A stretch of 42,419 nucleotides of DNA from JBDSRX01 sp039929105 (GCA_039929105.1 JBDSRX010000063.1:1-42419), one strand, 5' to 3'. Positions 21,969 to 29,900 are shown, counted from the first letter of the stretch. The notes: generated by a model not told the origin, from the sequence alone. A program made the numbers and translations.

Positions 21969-23189
21969 ATGCATAAGCACAAAGTATTTCTGATTATTAC
22001 TTCTGTAGTTCTAATCCTAATAACAGTAGTGTTTATAGGTACTGTTGCTTCTTTTGTTTTCTTATTAAATACACAAAATACAGATAAGCCTGCATTAAAT
22101 GATTTTTTAGAAGAAAATGCTACGGATACTTCTGTTGATCCTAAACTTAAAGTCACCACAGTTATAGATGGTTTATCTAATCCGTGGGATATTACTTTTG
22201 TGAATAAAGATTTCTTTTATTACTCCCAAAGGATAGGACAATTAAGAGGACATAATTTGGTTACTAATGAAGACTTCTTATTAATTGCACCAGATACTGT
22301 TGTTGGTGGAGAGGGAGGACTTCTAGGAACTGTGGTGGATAATGATTTTGAAAATACTCATTACTTATATTCTTGCATGAGTGTGAGAGTAGAAGACGAA
22401 TCTAAGAAAATTATCTTAGTAAGATACACTGTGAGTGAGGATTTAAAGCAAATAGTTGCAAATAAAACTATTATCCCAGATATGCCATCTAACGATAGCC
22501 AGAGGCACTCTGGTTGCAGAATTGCAGTATCTAAAGAAGGAGAGGTTTGGGTAGGAACAGGTGATACAGCTAAAGGAACCGCTCCACAAGATCCAAAGAG
22601 TTTAGGTGGAAAAGTATTAAGGGTAGATAAAGATGGAAATGGAGTAGCTGGAAATCTATCTGCTCCATTTGATCCAAGAGTATTTAATTATGGACATAGA
22701 AATATTCAAGGAATTTATTTATTCAATGAACCTATTAATGGCGTATATGGTTTAACTGCAGAGCATGGACCAGAAATGGATGATGAAGTTAATTTAATAA
22801 AAAGTGGAAATTATGGTTGGAATCCAGTCAATAACGATCCCGAAGTTTACAATGAGGCTGTACCAATGACTGACATAACTTCTTATCCTGATGCTATTCC
22901 AGCAATCTGGTCTAGTGGATTTCCAACAAATGCAATTTCGGGAATGACATTAATAAAAGGAAATCAATGGAAAGCTTGGAATGGAGCAGTTTTAGTTGCT
23001 GTTTTAAAGGATGAAAATATTAGATTACAAACTTATGGGGGGGATTGGAAATTAATGAGAGATGAGATTTTGTTTAATGGAGATTATGGAAGAATTAGAA
23101 CTGTTGTTCAATCTCCTTCGGGTGATATTTTCTTTACAACTGACAATAGTAACGGAAGAGATAGCATTTTCAAAATAACACCGGAATGA
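21969..23189 (+). CDS. PQQ-dependent sugar dehydrogenase-like protein (GSDH family)
   Basis: 406 residues. N-terminal signal anchor (about 8-32), then a six-bladed propeller of the soluble glucose/aldose dehydrogenase family: VIDGLSNPWDITFV, GGEGGLLGTVVDNDF, RHSGCRIAVSKEGEVWVGTGD, LGGKVLRVDKDGNG, GHRNIQGIYLF and the hallmark EHGPEMDDEVNLIKSGNYGW. These enzymes oxidise aldoses with PQQ in the periplasm or outside the cell. No PQQ biosynthesis or electron acceptor gene is visible here, so the cofactor would have to be scavenged, or the propeller has another role. Ends with TGA, showing TGA is a stop. Confidence 0.88.
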   Translation: MHKHKVFLIITSVVLILITVVFIGTVASFVFLLNTQNTDKPALNDFLEENATDTSVDPKLKVTTVIDGLSNPWDITFVNKDFFYYSQRIGQLRGHNLVTNEDFLLIAPDTVVGGEGGLLGTVVDNDFENTHYLYSCMSVRVEDESKKIILVRYTVSEDLKQIVANKTIIPDMPSNDSQRHSGCRIAVSKEGEVWVGTGDTAKGTAPQDPKSLGGKVLRVDKDGNGVAGNLSAPFDPRVFNYGHRNIQGIYLFNEPINGVYGLTAEHGPEMDDEVNLIKSGNYGWNPVNNDPEVYNEAVPMTDITSYPDAIPAIWSSGFPTNAISGMTLIKGNQWKAWNGAVLVAVLKDENIRLQTYGGDWKLMRDEILFNGDYGRIRTVVQSPSGDIFFTTDNSNGRDSIFKITPE

Positions 23190-23230
23190 TTATCAGATAA
23201 GAAAGAAACCTTCTAAAATGAGACGTTTTT

Positions 23231-23239
23231 TGATATAAT
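23231..23239 (+). promoter_or_regulatory. Extended -10 promoter (TGATATAAT)
   Basis: TGATATAAT lies 34 nt upstream of the ATG at 23274, after the sugar dehydrogenase stop; it gives the small gene its own transcript. Confidence 0.55.
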
Positions 23240-23273
23240 ATAGATACATTATTCTACATATTAATTTAAGAAT

Positions 23274-23531
23274 ATGGATCCACAAACTGCATCAATATTA
23301 TCACAGCTAGATAATCAAATTAATTCTCTTCTTACTAATCAAAATATAACTAATGATGAGATGAGAGATATCCAAGCAAAACAAAAAGCCATACACGATA
23401 AAGCGATTGCATTTAGACAGAGACTTAGTAGCGAAACAGAATCTTTTGTTAAATCACTTGTTAGTGATATTAATTCTTTAAACGGAGTTATTTCAAATGA
23501 TATTAAGAGTCCTGCACCTGGTGTTGTATAA
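23274..23531 (+). CDS. Small coiled-coil protein, unknown
   Basis: 85 residues, largely helical with heptad-like spacing (SILSQLDNQINSLLTNQN, then MRDIQAKQKAIHDKAIAFRQRL) and no signal or membrane segment. I know no family. It has its own extended -10 promoter and AT-rich leader (CATATTAATTTAAGAAT) and is followed by a strong terminator. This transcription unit supports it as a real gene; a long frame on the opposite strand is a shadow. Confidence 0.7.
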   Translation: MDPQTASILSQLDNQINSLLTNQNITNDEMRDIQAKQKAIHDKAIAFRQRLSSETESFVKSLVSDINSLNGVISNDIKSPAPGVV

Positions 23532-23553
23532 TTCGACAAGATGCTGAATAAAT

Positions 23554-23582
23554 AAATATCCACCTTTTTAGGTGGATATTTT
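23554..23582 (+). terminator. Rho-independent terminator
   Basis: AAATATCCACC and GGTGGATATTT form an 11-bp perfect stem around TTTTTA, followed by TAT. It lies 20 bp after the coiled-coil gene. Confidence 0.85.
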
Positions 23583-23647
23583 ATAACATCATCCCTCGAC
23601 TACATTCAGGAGAGGCACCGAATAGTATCACAATAGATTAGAAAAAA

Positions 23648-23719
23648 TGAGGTTACGGAGAATCGAACTCCGATTACCAGATTGAAAATCTGATGTCCTA
23701 ACCGTTAGACGATAACCCC
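23648..23719 (-). tRNA. tRNA-Glu (anticodon TTC)
   Basis: On the minus strand GGGGTTA pairs with TAACCTC (one G-U). The D arm has TCTAACGGTTAGGA, the anticodon loop is TTTTCAA with TTC at its centre, and the T arm is CGGAGTTCGATTCTCCG. Including the discriminator A the gene is 72 nt; CCA is not encoded. A T-run follows directly and probably ends transcription. Confidence 0.95.
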
Positions 23720-23788
23720 ATTTTTTTTAATCTTCAACCGATACTTTTTATTCACCCTACTTACTTGAAGACAGGTGAGACGTAAGTC

Positions 23789-23840
23789 CATAATTACTAA
23801 TTATGCGGAGTATTATAGCTTTTTTGAATACTTTCTTCAA
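23789..23840 (-). promoter_or_regulatory. tRNA-Glu promoter with palindrome at the start site
   Basis: On the minus strand TTGAAG (23840-23835), 17-bp spacer, TATAAT (23817-23812). The expected start falls at the edge of CATAATTA-C-TAATTATG (23789-23805), a perfect 8-bp dyad. The precursor leader would be some 85 nt. Confidence 0.6.
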
Positions 23841-23860
23841 TAAAATTAGATTGGAATATG

Positions 23861-23939
23861 AAGCGATCCCGCATTGGAGGGATCGCTTGTTTTATTCTTC
23901 CCTCTCCTTTCAAGGAGAGGGTTAGGGTGAGGTCTATCG
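23861..23939 (-). repeat. Two-hairpin dispersed repeat, copy D (inverted)
   Basis: Reverse complement of the element at 14651-14728: AAGCGATCCC...GGGATCGCTT and CCCTCTCCTTT-CAAGGAGAGGG in opposite order, ending in GAGGTCTATCG. The copies differ mainly in loops and by a few substitutions. It sits between the tRNA region and the LUD gene. Confidence 0.75.
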
Positions 23940-23976
23940 GCCCGAAAGTATTTCTACTGACTTTGGCCGATCCATT

Positions 23977-24588
23977 TTAGAATCCTAAATCTTCATTAAT
24001 TAAGATTATTTGAACCCTCCCAGGCATCATAGGAGAAACATTATTTAAAATAAATAATTCTCTAACATTGCTTTCTGGCATTCCATAAGCTGCTTGTACT
24101 CTTACACTCTCTTTAGGCAAGACAGTTTCGTAAATTCTTTTTAATCCATCATCAATATTTTTAACAATTTTCTTTGTGCTTGCAACAACAATGACTTTAT
24201 CTGCACCATAAGCAATTGCGGGGATTTGACTTCCAGTATTACTTGCCCAAATCAGTTTTCCGTCCTCTGTTACTGCATGAGAGCTTACAACTGCAAATTC
24301 ATGAACTCCTCCTATCTTGCTCATTTCTCTCTTTTGAGTTACTCGGTCCATAGCGTTCATTTGAGTTCTAACTGAATTAAACTTTCCAGACTCGTTTAGT
24401 TCTTTAGCTAAACCAATATCATCTAATGTTTTAGAAGTCATTGTCATAACTTCAGATCCTTCAGGAATTAATTCTAATGCTTTTAGTTTTGCTGCTTCAG
24501 CATTATCTACAATTGTAACTACAAATCCATTTGCCGTTAGAGCTTCGTTTGCTTTATTAACAACATCACTACTTGGTATTGAATCCAT
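23977..24588 (-). CDS. LUD-domain protein (LutC/YkgG-like)
   Basis: About 203 residues from the ATG at 24588 (MDSIPSSDVV). The longer frame to 24705 runs through the divergent promoter and the start of the HxlR gene and is rejected. LUD signatures: NEALTANGFVVTIVDNAEAAKLKALELIP, GSEVMTMTSKTLDDIGL, FAVVSSHAVTEDGKLIWASNTGS and the C-terminal VVASTKKIVKNIDDGLKRI. LUD proteins take part in lactate oxidation with LutA and LutB; neither is present here, so this solitary member's reaction is open. It is divergent from an HxlR regulator. Confidence 0.85.
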   Translation of the reverse strand: MDSIPSSDVVNKANEALTANGFVVTIVDNAEAAKLKALELIPEGSEVMTMTSKTLDDIGLAKELNESGKFNSVRTQMNAMDRVTQKREMSKIGGVHEFAVVSSHAVTEDGKLIWASNTGSQIPAIAYGADKVIVVASTKKIVKNIDDGLKRIYETVLPKESVRVQAAYGMPESNVRELFILNNVSPMMPGRVQIILINEDLGF

Positions 24589-24614
24589 GGAATAAAGGTA
24601 ATAATTAAGTGGTT

Positions 24615-24675
24615 TTATTCTAGCTCTTGCACATGCTAAAATACAAGTACGTACTATTTTAATATATACTATACT
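24615..24675. promoter_or_regulatory. Divergent LUD/HxlR promoter with palindromic operator
   Basis: TAAAATACAAGTACGTACTA... (24637-24661) has AGTACGTACT as perfect core and flanking TAAAATA/TATTTTA. On the minus strand TTGTAT (24646-24641) and TAGAAT form an LUD promoter that overlaps it. On the plus strand TATACT boxes (24665-24675) precede the HxlR ATG by 10-15 nt. HxlR could thus control both genes. Confidence 0.5.
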
Positions 24676-24685
24676 TTTAGATACT

Positions 24686-25039
24686 ATGAAAGAATGCACG
24701 AGCACAGCATCTGTTAATCTTACTATTAAAGTAATGGGTGGAAAGTGGAAAGCACTTGTACTTTGGAATTTAAGCCAGGGAACAAAAAGATTTAATGAAT
24801 TACAAAAGTTAATGGAAGGAGTTACTCAAAAGATGCTTACGCAACAATTAAGAGAATTAGAAGAAGATGGTGTAATTTCTAGAAAAGTTTATCCCGTTGT
24901 ACCACCTAAAGTAGAATACACTATGACAGAGTATGGAAAATCTCTCCAACCAGTACTTGATGCCATGGCAAAATGGGGAGAAAACCATTTTGAAAAGAAT
25001 AAGCAAAAATATATGAAAGAACTTAACCTTTCTGAATAA
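24686..25039 (+). CDS. HxlR-family winged-helix regulator
   Basis: 117 residues, full length. Hallmarks: VMGGKWKALVLWNLSQGTKRFNELQKLM, GVTQKMLTQQLRELEEDGVISR and VPPKVEYTMTEYGKSLQPVLDAM. A single N-terminal Cys at position 4 (MKECTS) lies where redox- or quinone-sensing members such as YodB and HypR have their sensing Cys, so regulation by electrophiles or oxidants is possible. Divergent from the LUD gene with a palindrome between them. The start is close to TATACT boxes, so the leader is very short. Confidence 0.88.
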   Translation: MKECTSTASVNLTIKVMGGKWKALVLWNLSQGTKRFNELQKLMEGVTQKMLTQQLRELEEDGVISRKVYPVVPPKVEYTMTEYGKSLQPVLDAMAKWGENHFEKNKQKYMKELNLSE

Positions 25040-25066
25040 ATAAGGAGAATTATCTCCTTATTTATT
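25035..25066. terminator. Bidirectional terminator shared by HxlR and surface protein genes
   Basis: AATAAATAAGGAGA and TCTCCTTATTTATT form a 14-bp perfect stem around four bases. It includes the HxlR stop and the last codons and stop of the convergent gene. Confidence 0.8.
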
Positions 25067-25771
25067 TCCTGTCTTTAATTCTTTCACTTCTTTCTGAAGT
25101 TCTATTATATATAAAGTAAGCTCTTCTATTTTTTTCATTTGTTGTTGTTGCATTTCACCAATATCTAGACCATCTTTCAGAAGTTCTTCTTCAGATTTAA
25201 CATCAGGTAAATGTTTATTTTCTTTTATGTAACTTTCTACTTCACTAAGTGGCATTAATTTATAATCCGAACTAAATACATTATCTGGCCAACCCGTAGG
25301 AGGGATGCTAACCTTTAAGCCTCTTACATATGTAGTTCCATCTGCACCTATTGCAAACATTGATACTGGTGCTTCATTTGCAGAATCCATATGGAATATC
25401 TTAAAGTATCCAGAATTATTCTGGGTTACATAAGTACTCATCATCCATCCTTCGTAAGACGAGTTTCTTTTATGCCAACCATTTGTAATATATCCATTAA
25501 CACCAATGTTATTTTGACCTGTATTTCCATAATTATTTCCTTGTATCCACCACGAAGAGAAACCATCGCCTACTAATAATTTTCCTGTTGTAGGACTATT
25601 TCTAACTACCAGATCGTCATTTGGTGCAGTTGCACTAGAACCAATTCCTACATTTCCATTTGGATATAAAATATTATTTCCACTTGGTGCCCAGTTATAT
25701 GCGTATACAGGAATTACAAAAACTAAAGAGATACCAAGTATTAATAAAGTGTAAGTAAAGAGCTTTGTCAT
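25058..25771 (-). CDS. Secreted surface protein, tail-fiber-like repeat type
   Basis: 237 residues. Signal peptide (about 1-24, ending VYAYN). Start of the mature part: NGNVGIGSS, the opening of a class of secreted proteins common in Bacteroidetes and some CPR. The C-terminal module is typical: VSIPPTGWPDNVFSSDYKLMPLSEVESYIKENKHLPDVKSEEEL, GLDIGEMQQQQMKKIEELTLYIIELQKEVKELK, i.e. the WPD-VF-DY block followed by a coiled coil. In phage tail spikes a related module trimerises; here it is probably a surface-exposed trimer. The ATG at 25771 has the leader ATTTATTAATATACATAT. Confidence 0.8.
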   Translation of the reverse strand: MTKLFTYTLLILGISLVFVIPVYAYNWAPSGNNILYPNGNVGIGSSATAPNDDLVVRNSPTTGKLLVGDGFSSWWIQGNNYGNTGQNNIGVNGYITNGWHKRNSSYEGWMMSTYVTQNNSGYFKIFHMDSANEAPVSMFAIGADGTTYVRGLKVSIPPTGWPDNVFSSDYKLMPLSEVESYIKENKHLPDVKSEEELLKDGLDIGEMQQQQMKKIEELTLYIIELQKEVKELKTGNK

Positions 25772-25880
25772 ATATGTATATTAATAAATATTACTAAGAT
25801 AGTATTTACTAATATAGCATAAGTTTTAGAAATGAGAAGATATTCTTATTTAGAATTTTCTATAGGAGAAGTTTGAGTAT

Positions 25881-28358
25881 TTATTTTAAGAAGTCCTGTA
25901 GGTTTTTTACAGCTTTTTTCATATCTATTCCTTTACCTAAAACTGGCTTCCATAAATCTCCAACTTTATCTAATCTTTTAGCCATTGTTTTAATTGTATA
26001 GTCTTTAGGATCTAGTTTATGAGTTACTTCAGACCATTTTAATGGTGTAGAAACCGAAGCTTTAATTACAGGTCTTGCAGAATAAACTGATGCTGTAGTT
26101 TGACCTTGTCTATTTTGTAGATAATCAATATAAATTTTACCTTTTCTTTTATCTGGAGATCTTTCAAGTGATATTAAATCTGGCAATTGGTTTTCTAACC
26201 ATCTTGCAACTATTTCAGAAAATTCTCTTGAATTTTCGTAGGTATACTTTCCTCCAAGTGGAATATTTATATGTAAACCTCTTTTACCCGAAGTCTTTAT
26301 ATAGTTATCCATTTCTATCTTATCTAAAAGATCATGAATCTTTAACGCAACATCTACAGTGAACTTGAAATCAACATCGTTAGGATCAATATCAAATATT
26401 AAATAATCTGGATTTTCGATAGAATCAATAGTTGAAACCCATGGATTCATTTCTATACAACCTAAATTTGCTAAGAACAAAAGAGTCTCTAGATTATTAC
26501 AAAGAATATAATCCACAACCTTTTTACTACTATCTGAATAAATACCATATGTCTTTACAAAGTCTGGATGCTTTTGCTCATAGTCTTTATGATAGAAACT
26601 TATTCCTTTAATTCCATCAGGATGACGGTTCATATTCTGTGGTCTATCTTTTAAGTATGGGAGAATAAAGTCAGCAACTTCTAAATAATATTTTGCTAAA
26701 TCCATTTTTGTATATTTATCGTCAGGCCAATAAACTTTATCTGGATGGGAAATTAAAGATAATGGATTATCAATCTTTTGGATTTCTTCATTCGAATTTT
26801 GAGATTCATTTTGAGTTATGTCCTTCGGTGTTTTATCATCTCTAATTCTTTGGAAAATTGCTTGTCTTAGCATTCCTTCGCTAGTTACTTCTGCATAATT
26901 TACATCTGTAACAATAACGGGTTCTACAAATATACTCTTTTTTGGAATTTGAGAATTATCTTCAAACGGAGAATCTTTTCTAATCTTCTTATCTAATAGT
27001 TCTTTTATATCTTTTAAATTTGCATCATCAAATCCACTTCCAGTATTTCCAAGATAAACTAATTTTCCATATTTATATTTACCAAGCAAGAGTGAACCAA
27101 ATGATTTTCTATTGCCTTGTGGCTCCGTATAGCCACAAATTAGGCATTCCATTTCCTTGGATGATTTAAATTTTTTCCAGTTGTCACTTCTTTCACCACT
27201 CATGTAAATACTATCAGCTTTTTTAGCAACAACTCCTTCAAAACCTCTTTTAATCATTTCTTTAAATAATGCTTTCCCTTTTGTCTTTACATAATCATTA
27301 ATAAGAATATTATTAGGGAATTTGATTTTTTTTGAAAGTGTTTCTAGAGCATTTTTTCGATCAATTAATGGTAGAGTTCTTAAATCCAAATTATCTAAAG
27401 AGAGTAGATCAAAAACATTGTATTGAATTACTCCTTCTTTATCTCTTGGATAATTTTGTAGTAACTGAAATTGAGGAATTTTCTTTTTATTAAGTACTGT
27501 TATTTCTCCATCTAGAACAGCATTTATCTCAAGTTGTTCCAATGCTACAACTATTTCTGGATACTTAGAATTTAAATCTATTTGATTTCTTGATATAAGT
27601 TTTACTTTCTTACCATCTAGATGAGCGATGGCTCTGTATCCGTCTAATTTAGATTCAAAAATCCATTCTTCATTATCAAATGCATCTTCAGATAGAGAGG
27701 CCAACATTGGTAGAGTCATTCTATCTGGAAGCTGTTTAACCTCATGCTCCTGCTTTATTTCTTTTTTTTTATCGGAATCCCAAACTTTATCAGAGTTTTC
27801 AATTTCTTCCATAGTCTTACCAGTCTTAGCAGAAAGATCTTCATCTTTTATTTTTAAACCCTCGTATTCATCTTTATCTTTTATAAATAACCAAGCATTG
27901 TCTCCTGCTTTTTTAAATCTAACTAATGCAAATATACCCGCTAACTTTGCACCTGTTAGTTCAAGTTTCAAATCACCTTTTTCGAGACCTTCTGAGATAG
28001 CCTTATCAATTTCCTCTGGGGTTGTTGCTCCTGGAACAGTATAATCTCCATAATCCCAAACCATTACAGTCCCAGCACCATAGTTACCTTCTGGAATTGT
28101 ACCTTCAAAGTCATAATAACTAACTGGATGGTCTTCTACCATCATTGCCAAATGCTTTTCTGCAGAAGATACTGGAACTCCTTTTGGTACAGCCCAACTT
28201 AATAAAACTCCATTATGTTCAATACGAAAATCAAAATGAAGTCTTGTAGCTACGTGTTTTTGAACTACAAAAGTATTTTTTCTATCCTTAGAAACCTTTC
28301 CCTCTGGTTCTTTTGTTTGTTTAAAATCTCTTTTTTGATTATATTTTTCTAATGCCAT
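25881..28358 (-). CDS. ligD: ATP-dependent DNA ligase D (LigD), PE-Lig-Pol order
   Basis: 825 residues with all three activities of bacterial end joining. Phosphoesterase domain (about 25-150): KHVATRLHFDFRIEH and HPVSYYDFEGTIPEGNYGAGTV. Ligase domain (about 215-510): nucleotidyl-lysine K237 in FESKLDGYRAIAHL, DGEITVL, GVVAKKADS and WKKFK. Polymerase/primase domain (about 540-825): MDLAKYYLEVADFILPYL, RHPDGIKG, FDIDPNDV (catalytic Asp pair) and SGKRGLHINIPL. The order PE-Lig-Pol is that of Pseudomonas rather than Mycobacterium. Ku is encoded just upstream on the same strand. Confidence 0.96.
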   Translation of the reverse strand: MALEKYNQKRDFKQTKEPEGKVSKDRKNTFVVQKHVATRLHFDFRIEHNGVLLSWAVPKGVPVSSAEKHLAMMVEDHPVSYYDFEGTIPEGNYGAGTVMVWDYGDYTVPGATTPEEIDKAISEGLEKGDLKLELTGAKLAGIFALVRFKKAGDNAWLFIKDKDEYEGLKIKDEDLSAKTGKTMEEIENSDKVWDSDKKKEIKQEHEVKQLPDRMTLPMLASLSEDAFDNEEWIFESKLDGYRAIAHLDGKKVKLISRNQIDLNSKYPEIVVALEQLEINAVLDGEITVLNKKKIPQFQLLQNYPRDKEGVIQYNVFDLLSLDNLDLRTLPLIDRKNALETLSKKIKFPNNILINDYVKTKGKALFKEMIKRGFEGVVAKKADSIYMSGERSDNWKKFKSSKEMECLICGYTEPQGNRKSFGSLLLGKYKYGKLVYLGNTGSGFDDANLKDIKELLDKKIRKDSPFEDNSQIPKKSIFVEPVIVTDVNYAEVTSEGMLRQAIFQRIRDDKTPKDITQNESQNSNEEIQKIDNPLSLISHPDKVYWPDDKYTKMDLAKYYLEVADFILPYLKDRPQNMNRHPDGIKGISFYHKDYEQKHPDFVKTYGIYSDSSKKVVDYILCNNLETLLFLANLGCIEMNPWVSTIDSIENPDYLIFDIDPNDVDFKFTVDVALKIHDLLDKIEMDNYIKTSGKRGLHINIPLGGKYTYENSREFSEIVARWLENQLPDLISLERSPDKRKGKIYIDYLQNRQGQTTASVYSARPVIKASVSTPLKWSEVTHKLDPKDYTIKTMAKRLDKVGDLWKPVLGKGIDMKKAVKNLQDFLK

Positions 28359-28396
28359 TAAATCTAAATTTAAAATTTAAGAATTTACAAACAATG

Positions 28397-28479
28397 AACC
28401 AATTTTATAATTCAAAAATGGTTTAACATTAAATCAATTTTCAATTTCTAAATTGTTTGAGAATTTCAAATTGAAAATT
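28397..28479. repeat. Two hairpins between ku and ligD
   Basis: AACCAATTTT (28397-28406) pairs imperfectly with AAAAATGGTT (28414-28423), and AATTTTCAATTT (28436-28447) pairs perfectly with AAATTGAAAATT (28468-28479). The GAAAATTGAAAATT type is a widespread interspersed repeat. Transcribed between the two genes, it may attenuate or process the mRNA. Confidence 0.55.
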
Positions 28480-28482
28480 ATT

Positions 28483-29268
28483 CTATTTGCTTCCTTTAAC
28501 TGAATCAAGGCTCTTCTTAAGAGATTCCATTAATTCACTCATATCTGTTGCTTTTGGTTGAGCAGAGCTTTCTTTATCTACTTTTACTGTTTTGTTCTTA
28601 GACTTTGCTTCTATTACTTTCTTTAAACCATTTATATAATCGTCTTGAAATTGTCCAGGATCGAATTCTTCAGTCATGTTTTCAACAAGATCCATTGCAA
28701 GATCTAACTCTTTTTCTTTTACATCATAGTTTTTTGGAAGGTTTAGTCCTTTAATATCTCTAATTTGAGAGTCGTATCTAAGTTGATTTAAAACTAAAAT
28801 ATCTCCATCAAATTTTAAAACACATAAATGTTCTTTATTTTTAAATACAAATTCTGCCACACCTATCTTTTTAGATTTCTGAAGAGCTTTAGCAAAAAGT
28901 GCATATGTTTTTTCCGCACCTTCAACTGGTTCTAAATAGTATGGTTTCTCGTAATATTTAGAATCAACGTCAGATTCTTTTACAAAACATTCGATTTCAA
29001 TAGTTTTGCTTCTATGTATTTCAACTTTATCAAAATCTTCATCATCTAAAATTACATAATCTCCTTTTTTAAATTCAAAACCTTTTACAACATCTTTCCA
29101 TGCTACTTCTTTACCAGACTTAGCATCAATTCTTGCATATCTAATAGGTGCTTTATCTTTCTTACTTAAAAGATCTAAGTCTAATGCAACTTCTTGAGTT
29201 GCTGTAAACAAATTAACTGGGATGTATATTAATCCAAATGAAATTCCTCCGCTCCAAATTGGTCTCAT
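28483..29268 (-). CDS. ku: Ku homodimeric DNA end-binding protein
   Basis: 261 residues, normal for bacterial Ku. Opening MRPIWSGGISFGLIYIPVNLF, then IRYARIDAKSGKEVAWKDVVKGFEF and DDEDFDKVEIHRSKTIEIECFV, and LVENMTEEFDPGQFQDDYINGLKKVIEAK near the end, followed by a Lys-rich tail of about 40 residues. The dimer threads onto broken ends and recruits LigD through its C-terminal region. The gene precedes ligD by 124 bp on the same strand. Confidence 0.96.
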   Translation of the reverse strand: MRPIWSGGISFGLIYIPVNLFTATQEVALDLDLLSKKDKAPIRYARIDAKSGKEVAWKDVVKGFEFKKGDYVILDDEDFDKVEIHRSKTIEIECFVKESDVDSKYYEKPYYLEPVEGAEKTYALFAKALQKSKKIGVAEFVFKNKEHLCVLKFDGDILVLNQLRYDSQIRDIKGLNLPKNYDVKEKELDLAMDLVENMTEEFDPGQFQDDYINGLKKVIEAKSKNKTVKVDKESSAQPKATDMSELMESLKKSLDSVKGSK

Positions 29269-29333
29269 AATATATTGATAATATTTAATTTCTTTATATT
29301 TTATTATATTTGGTCAATACTTACCAACTAAAC

Positions 29334-29365
29334 TTGACTTCAATAGTTAACCTAGTTAATATAAT
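29334..29365 (+). promoter_or_regulatory. Second FAS1 promoter with MarR-type site
   Basis: TTGACT (29334-29339), then TAGTTAAC-CTA-GTTAATAT (29344-29362), overlapping TATAAT (29360-29365). The dyad fills the space between the promoter boxes, an arrangement that fits repression. Confidence 0.55.
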
Positions 29366-29391
29366 ATTATATACTTTTTACAATTTTATAT

Positions 29392-29877
29392 ATGGACGCA
29401 TCAACAACACCAGTAGCTCCAGTAACAGACGCAGCAGCTCCAATGAAATCTATTGCAGAATTAGCATTAGCAAATCCAGCTGTAAGTACTTTAGTAGCAG
29501 CACTAAAAGCAGCAGGATTAGTCGATACATTTATGAACCCTGGAGAATATACAGTATTAGCTCCAACAAATGATGCTTTTGCAAAACTTCCAGAAGGAAC
29601 AGTAGAGAATCTATTAAAACCTGAAAATCTTGAAATGCTAAAAAGTATTCTCACTTATCATGTTATTCCAAAAGTAGCTAATGCAGCAACAGTAATGTCT
29701 ATGGCGGAAGGTTCAATGGTACCAACACTAAATGGTGTAGAATTAAAATTTCACATGGTTGAAGGAAAACCAGTATTTGAAGATGCTAAAGGTGGAATGG
29801 CAAATGTAGTTGATGCAGATATGATGGCTTCTAATGGAGTTGTTCATGCTATTGACGCAGTATTGATGCCTATGTAA
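29392..29877 (+). CDS. FAS1 domain protein without visible export signal
   Basis: 161 residues with one complete FAS1 domain (about 20-161): NPAVSTLVAALKAAGLVDTFM, YTVLAPTNDAFAKLPEGTVENLL, ILTYHVIPK and SNGVVHAIDAVLMP. Unlike the paralogue at 19558 it starts with an Ala/Pro/Thr-rich stretch and no hydrophobic helix. It may remain in the cytoplasm, be exported by a route I cannot see, or have lost its anchor. The ATG at 29392 follows TATAAT by 26 nt; no start further upstream would add a signal peptide. The promoter carries the palindrome shared with marR. Confidence 0.9.
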   Translation: MDASTTPVAPVTDAAAPMKSIAELALANPAVSTLVAALKAAGLVDTFMNPGEYTVLAPTNDAFAKLPEGTVENLLKPENLEMLKSILTYHVIPKVANAATVMSMAEGSMVPTLNGVELKFHMVEGKPVFEDAKGGMANVVDADMMASNGVVHAIDAVLMPM

Positions 29878-29900
29878 GTTTGAATTCAATGAATTCAACT

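Noticed and set aside
23339..23563. Antisense frame over the small coiled-coil gene
   Set aside because: It starts inside the terminator hairpin; promoter, leader and terminator all fit the plus-strand gene.
24589..24705. 39-residue N-terminal extension of the LUD protein
   Set aside because: It would overlap the HxlR start and cross the divergent promoter; the Met at 24588 fits the family.
29310..29573. Ser-rich 87-codon frame over the second FAS1 gene
   Set aside because: It is an off-frame reading of the FAS1 gene and its promoter, with biased serine and tyrosine content typical of a shadow.
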